DNA from: Dokdonella_A sp049583635
GTDB lineage: Bacteria > Pseudomonadota > Gammaproteobacteria > Xanthomonadales > Rhodanobacteraceae
Reading direction: 5' to 3'
DNA: 64,000 nucleotides
Assembly (NCBI GenBank): GCA_049583635.1
Contig: JBAUWF010000090.1
Coordinates: 62,001-126,000 of the forward strand
How positions within the stretch are numbered: position 1 is the first letter of the stretch; each line of letters begins with the position of its first letter. The notes under the pieces are model-generated. The model had not been told where the DNA came from, made no database searches, and was given only the letters and a program-made list of their open reading frames with translations. Shown in pieces: positions 63,252 to 64,000 of the stretch. Made by a program: the position numbers and the translations under genes.

Positions 63252-64000
63252 ATGGACATCGCTCCCGCAACGCCCGCACCGGGTCCGGATGCAGTCGCGC
63301 GCGATCGCGATCGCCTGCGTTACGCGGTGCTTGGAGCGATGGCGCTGCTGATCGGCATCTGGGTCGTGTGGTTCGCGGCGTGGATGCTCGGCTGGTCGCT
63401 CGATGATCTCGGCATTCAGCCGCGCACGCCGCACGGTCTGATCGGTATATTCACCGCGCCGTTCGCGCATGCCTCGTTCGAGCATCTGATGTCGAACACG
63501 CTGCCGATGGGATTGCTGACGACGTTGACGCTGTACGTCTATCCACTCGCGACGCGGCGCGCACTGCCGTTGATCTGGCTCGCATCGGGCCTCGGCGTCT
63601 GGCTGTTTGCGCGGCCGGATGTGCATGTCGGCGCCAGCGGCATCGCGAGCGGCCTGATGTTTTTCCTGTTCTTCATGGGCCTGATCCGGCGCGATCGTCT
63701 AGCGGTCGTCACCGCGCTGGTGGTGTTCTTCCTCTACGGCAGCATGGTCGCGGGCGTGTTGCCGCACGATGCCCATATCTCGTACGAGTACCATTTCTTC
63801 GGTGCGCTGGCCGGCCTCGCTGCGGCGCTCGCGTTTCATCGCCACGATCCGGAACCGCCGCGCAAGCGCTACAGCTGGGAGGACGAGGACGATCCCGCGG
63901 CGATCGACGACGAACTCGAGCCGCCGCGACCCGAGAGTGTGCCGGTGCTGTGGGACGGGCCGGGCCGCGCGCAGGACGCCGGTTCGCGGGTGGCCCCGTT
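63252..64000 (+). CDS. Rhomboid family intramembrane serine protease (3' end outside window)
   Basis: The reading frame opens at the ATG 63252 and runs to the window end without a stop, giving at least 249 residues. After a charged N terminus come membrane spans (VLGAMALLIGIWVVWFAAW, and so on). The rhomboid catalytic serine lies in GASGIASGLMFFLFF (GxSG), and the histidine of YEYHFFGALAG is the second member of the dyad. A hydrophilic C-terminal region rich in Glu and Asp (YSWEDEDDPAAIDDELEPP) follows. Rhomboids cut other membrane proteins within the bilayer. No strong ribosome binding site is seen. Confidence 0.9.
   Translation, partial: MDIAPATPAPGPDAVARDRDRLRYAVLGAMALLIGIWVVWFAAWMLGWSLDDLGIQPRTPHGLIGIFTAPFAHASFEHLMSNTLPMGLLTTLTLYVYPLATRRALPLIWLASGLGVWLFARPDVHVGASGIASGLMFFLFFMGLIRRDRLAVVTALVVFFLYGSMVAGVLPHDAHISYEYHFFGALAGLAAALAFHRHDPEPPRKRYSWEDEDDPAAIDDELEPPRPESVPVLWDGPGRAQDAGSRVAP

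Overview
The window is GC-rich bacterial chromosome with dense coding on both strands, short spacers and many GTGA/ATGA stop-start overlaps. The gene content fits a Gram-negative gammaproteobacterium of the order Xanthomonadales, probably Rhodanobacteraceae (Dokdonella-like). This is inferred from recalled family features, not from a search: tonB-exbB-exbD beside pdxJ, a PepSY gene in front of a PhoP/PhoQ-type pair, a tryptophanyl-tRNA synthetase with an extra YegP-like C-terminal domain, birA-coaX-SPOR, and a secreted protease ending in a short LFANGFE-type tail. I see no prophage, transposase, CRISPR array or rRNA operon. There is one tRNA gene (Thr, TGT).

Layout. 1-2.7 kb: end of a TPR protein, then tonB-exbB-exbD with a clear intrinsic terminator. 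2.7-7.4 kb (minus): pdxJ; an ECF sigma factor / membrane protein / PDZ protein cassette; a phosphopantetheinyl transferase; a multi-pass membrane protein. 7.5-12.9 kb: a small ribbon-helix-helix-like protein, a GspE/PilB-type ATPase, and glyQ-glyS. 13-17.7 kb (minus): a very large exported beta-propeller (BNR/VPS10-like) protein and an FHA-GAF-SpoIIE phosphatase. 18-25.3 kb: a YbaY-like lipoprotein, mnmG, a tyrosine-rich lipoprotein, a serine/threonine dehydratase-family enzyme, an EamA transporter and tag. 25.4-28 kb: PepSY protein plus PhoP/PhoQ-like two-component system. 28-39 kb: mostly housekeeping and repair genes (SpmAB-like protein, AlkB-like oxygenase, DUF924, LigB, M1 peptidase, DUF938, 2OG oxygenase, dusB, trpS). 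39-47 kb: TonB-dependent receptor, secreted metalloprotease, arginase, tRNA-Thr, SPOR protein, coaX, birA. 47-51.8 kb: a small exported protein, a gingipain-like C25 peptidase and a UbiA-type prenyl-phosphate transferase. 51.8-59.8 kb (minus): one tightly packed eight-gene operon for a surface polysaccharide made in the cytoplasm and exported by an ABC-2 transporter. 60-64 kb: MFS transporter, folE, an RlmI-like methyltransferase and the beginning of a rhomboid protease.

How genes work together. TonB/ExbB/ExbD energise receptors such as the one at 39.4 kb. The sigma/membrane protein/PDZ set looks like an envelope-sensing regulatory cassette. The 52-60 kb operon combines a GDP-mannose dehydratase homologue, three glycosyltransferases, a Wzm/Wzt-type exporter, a methyltransferase that might cap chains, and a lipoprotein.

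The least ordinary parts are: the sigma/membrane/PDZ cassette (3.6-5.7 kb); paired direct repeats next to the ribbon-helix-helix gene (7.46 kb); a 39-codon ORF with a perfect ribosome binding site (17.85 kb); a roughly 100-bp palindromic element (18.9 kb); the Tyr/Trp-rich lipoprotein (21.4 kb); the C25 peptidase coupled to the UbiA enzyme (48-51.8 kb); and the polysaccharide operon, whose GDP-mannose dehydratase homologue appears to have Gln where the family has its catalytic Glu.
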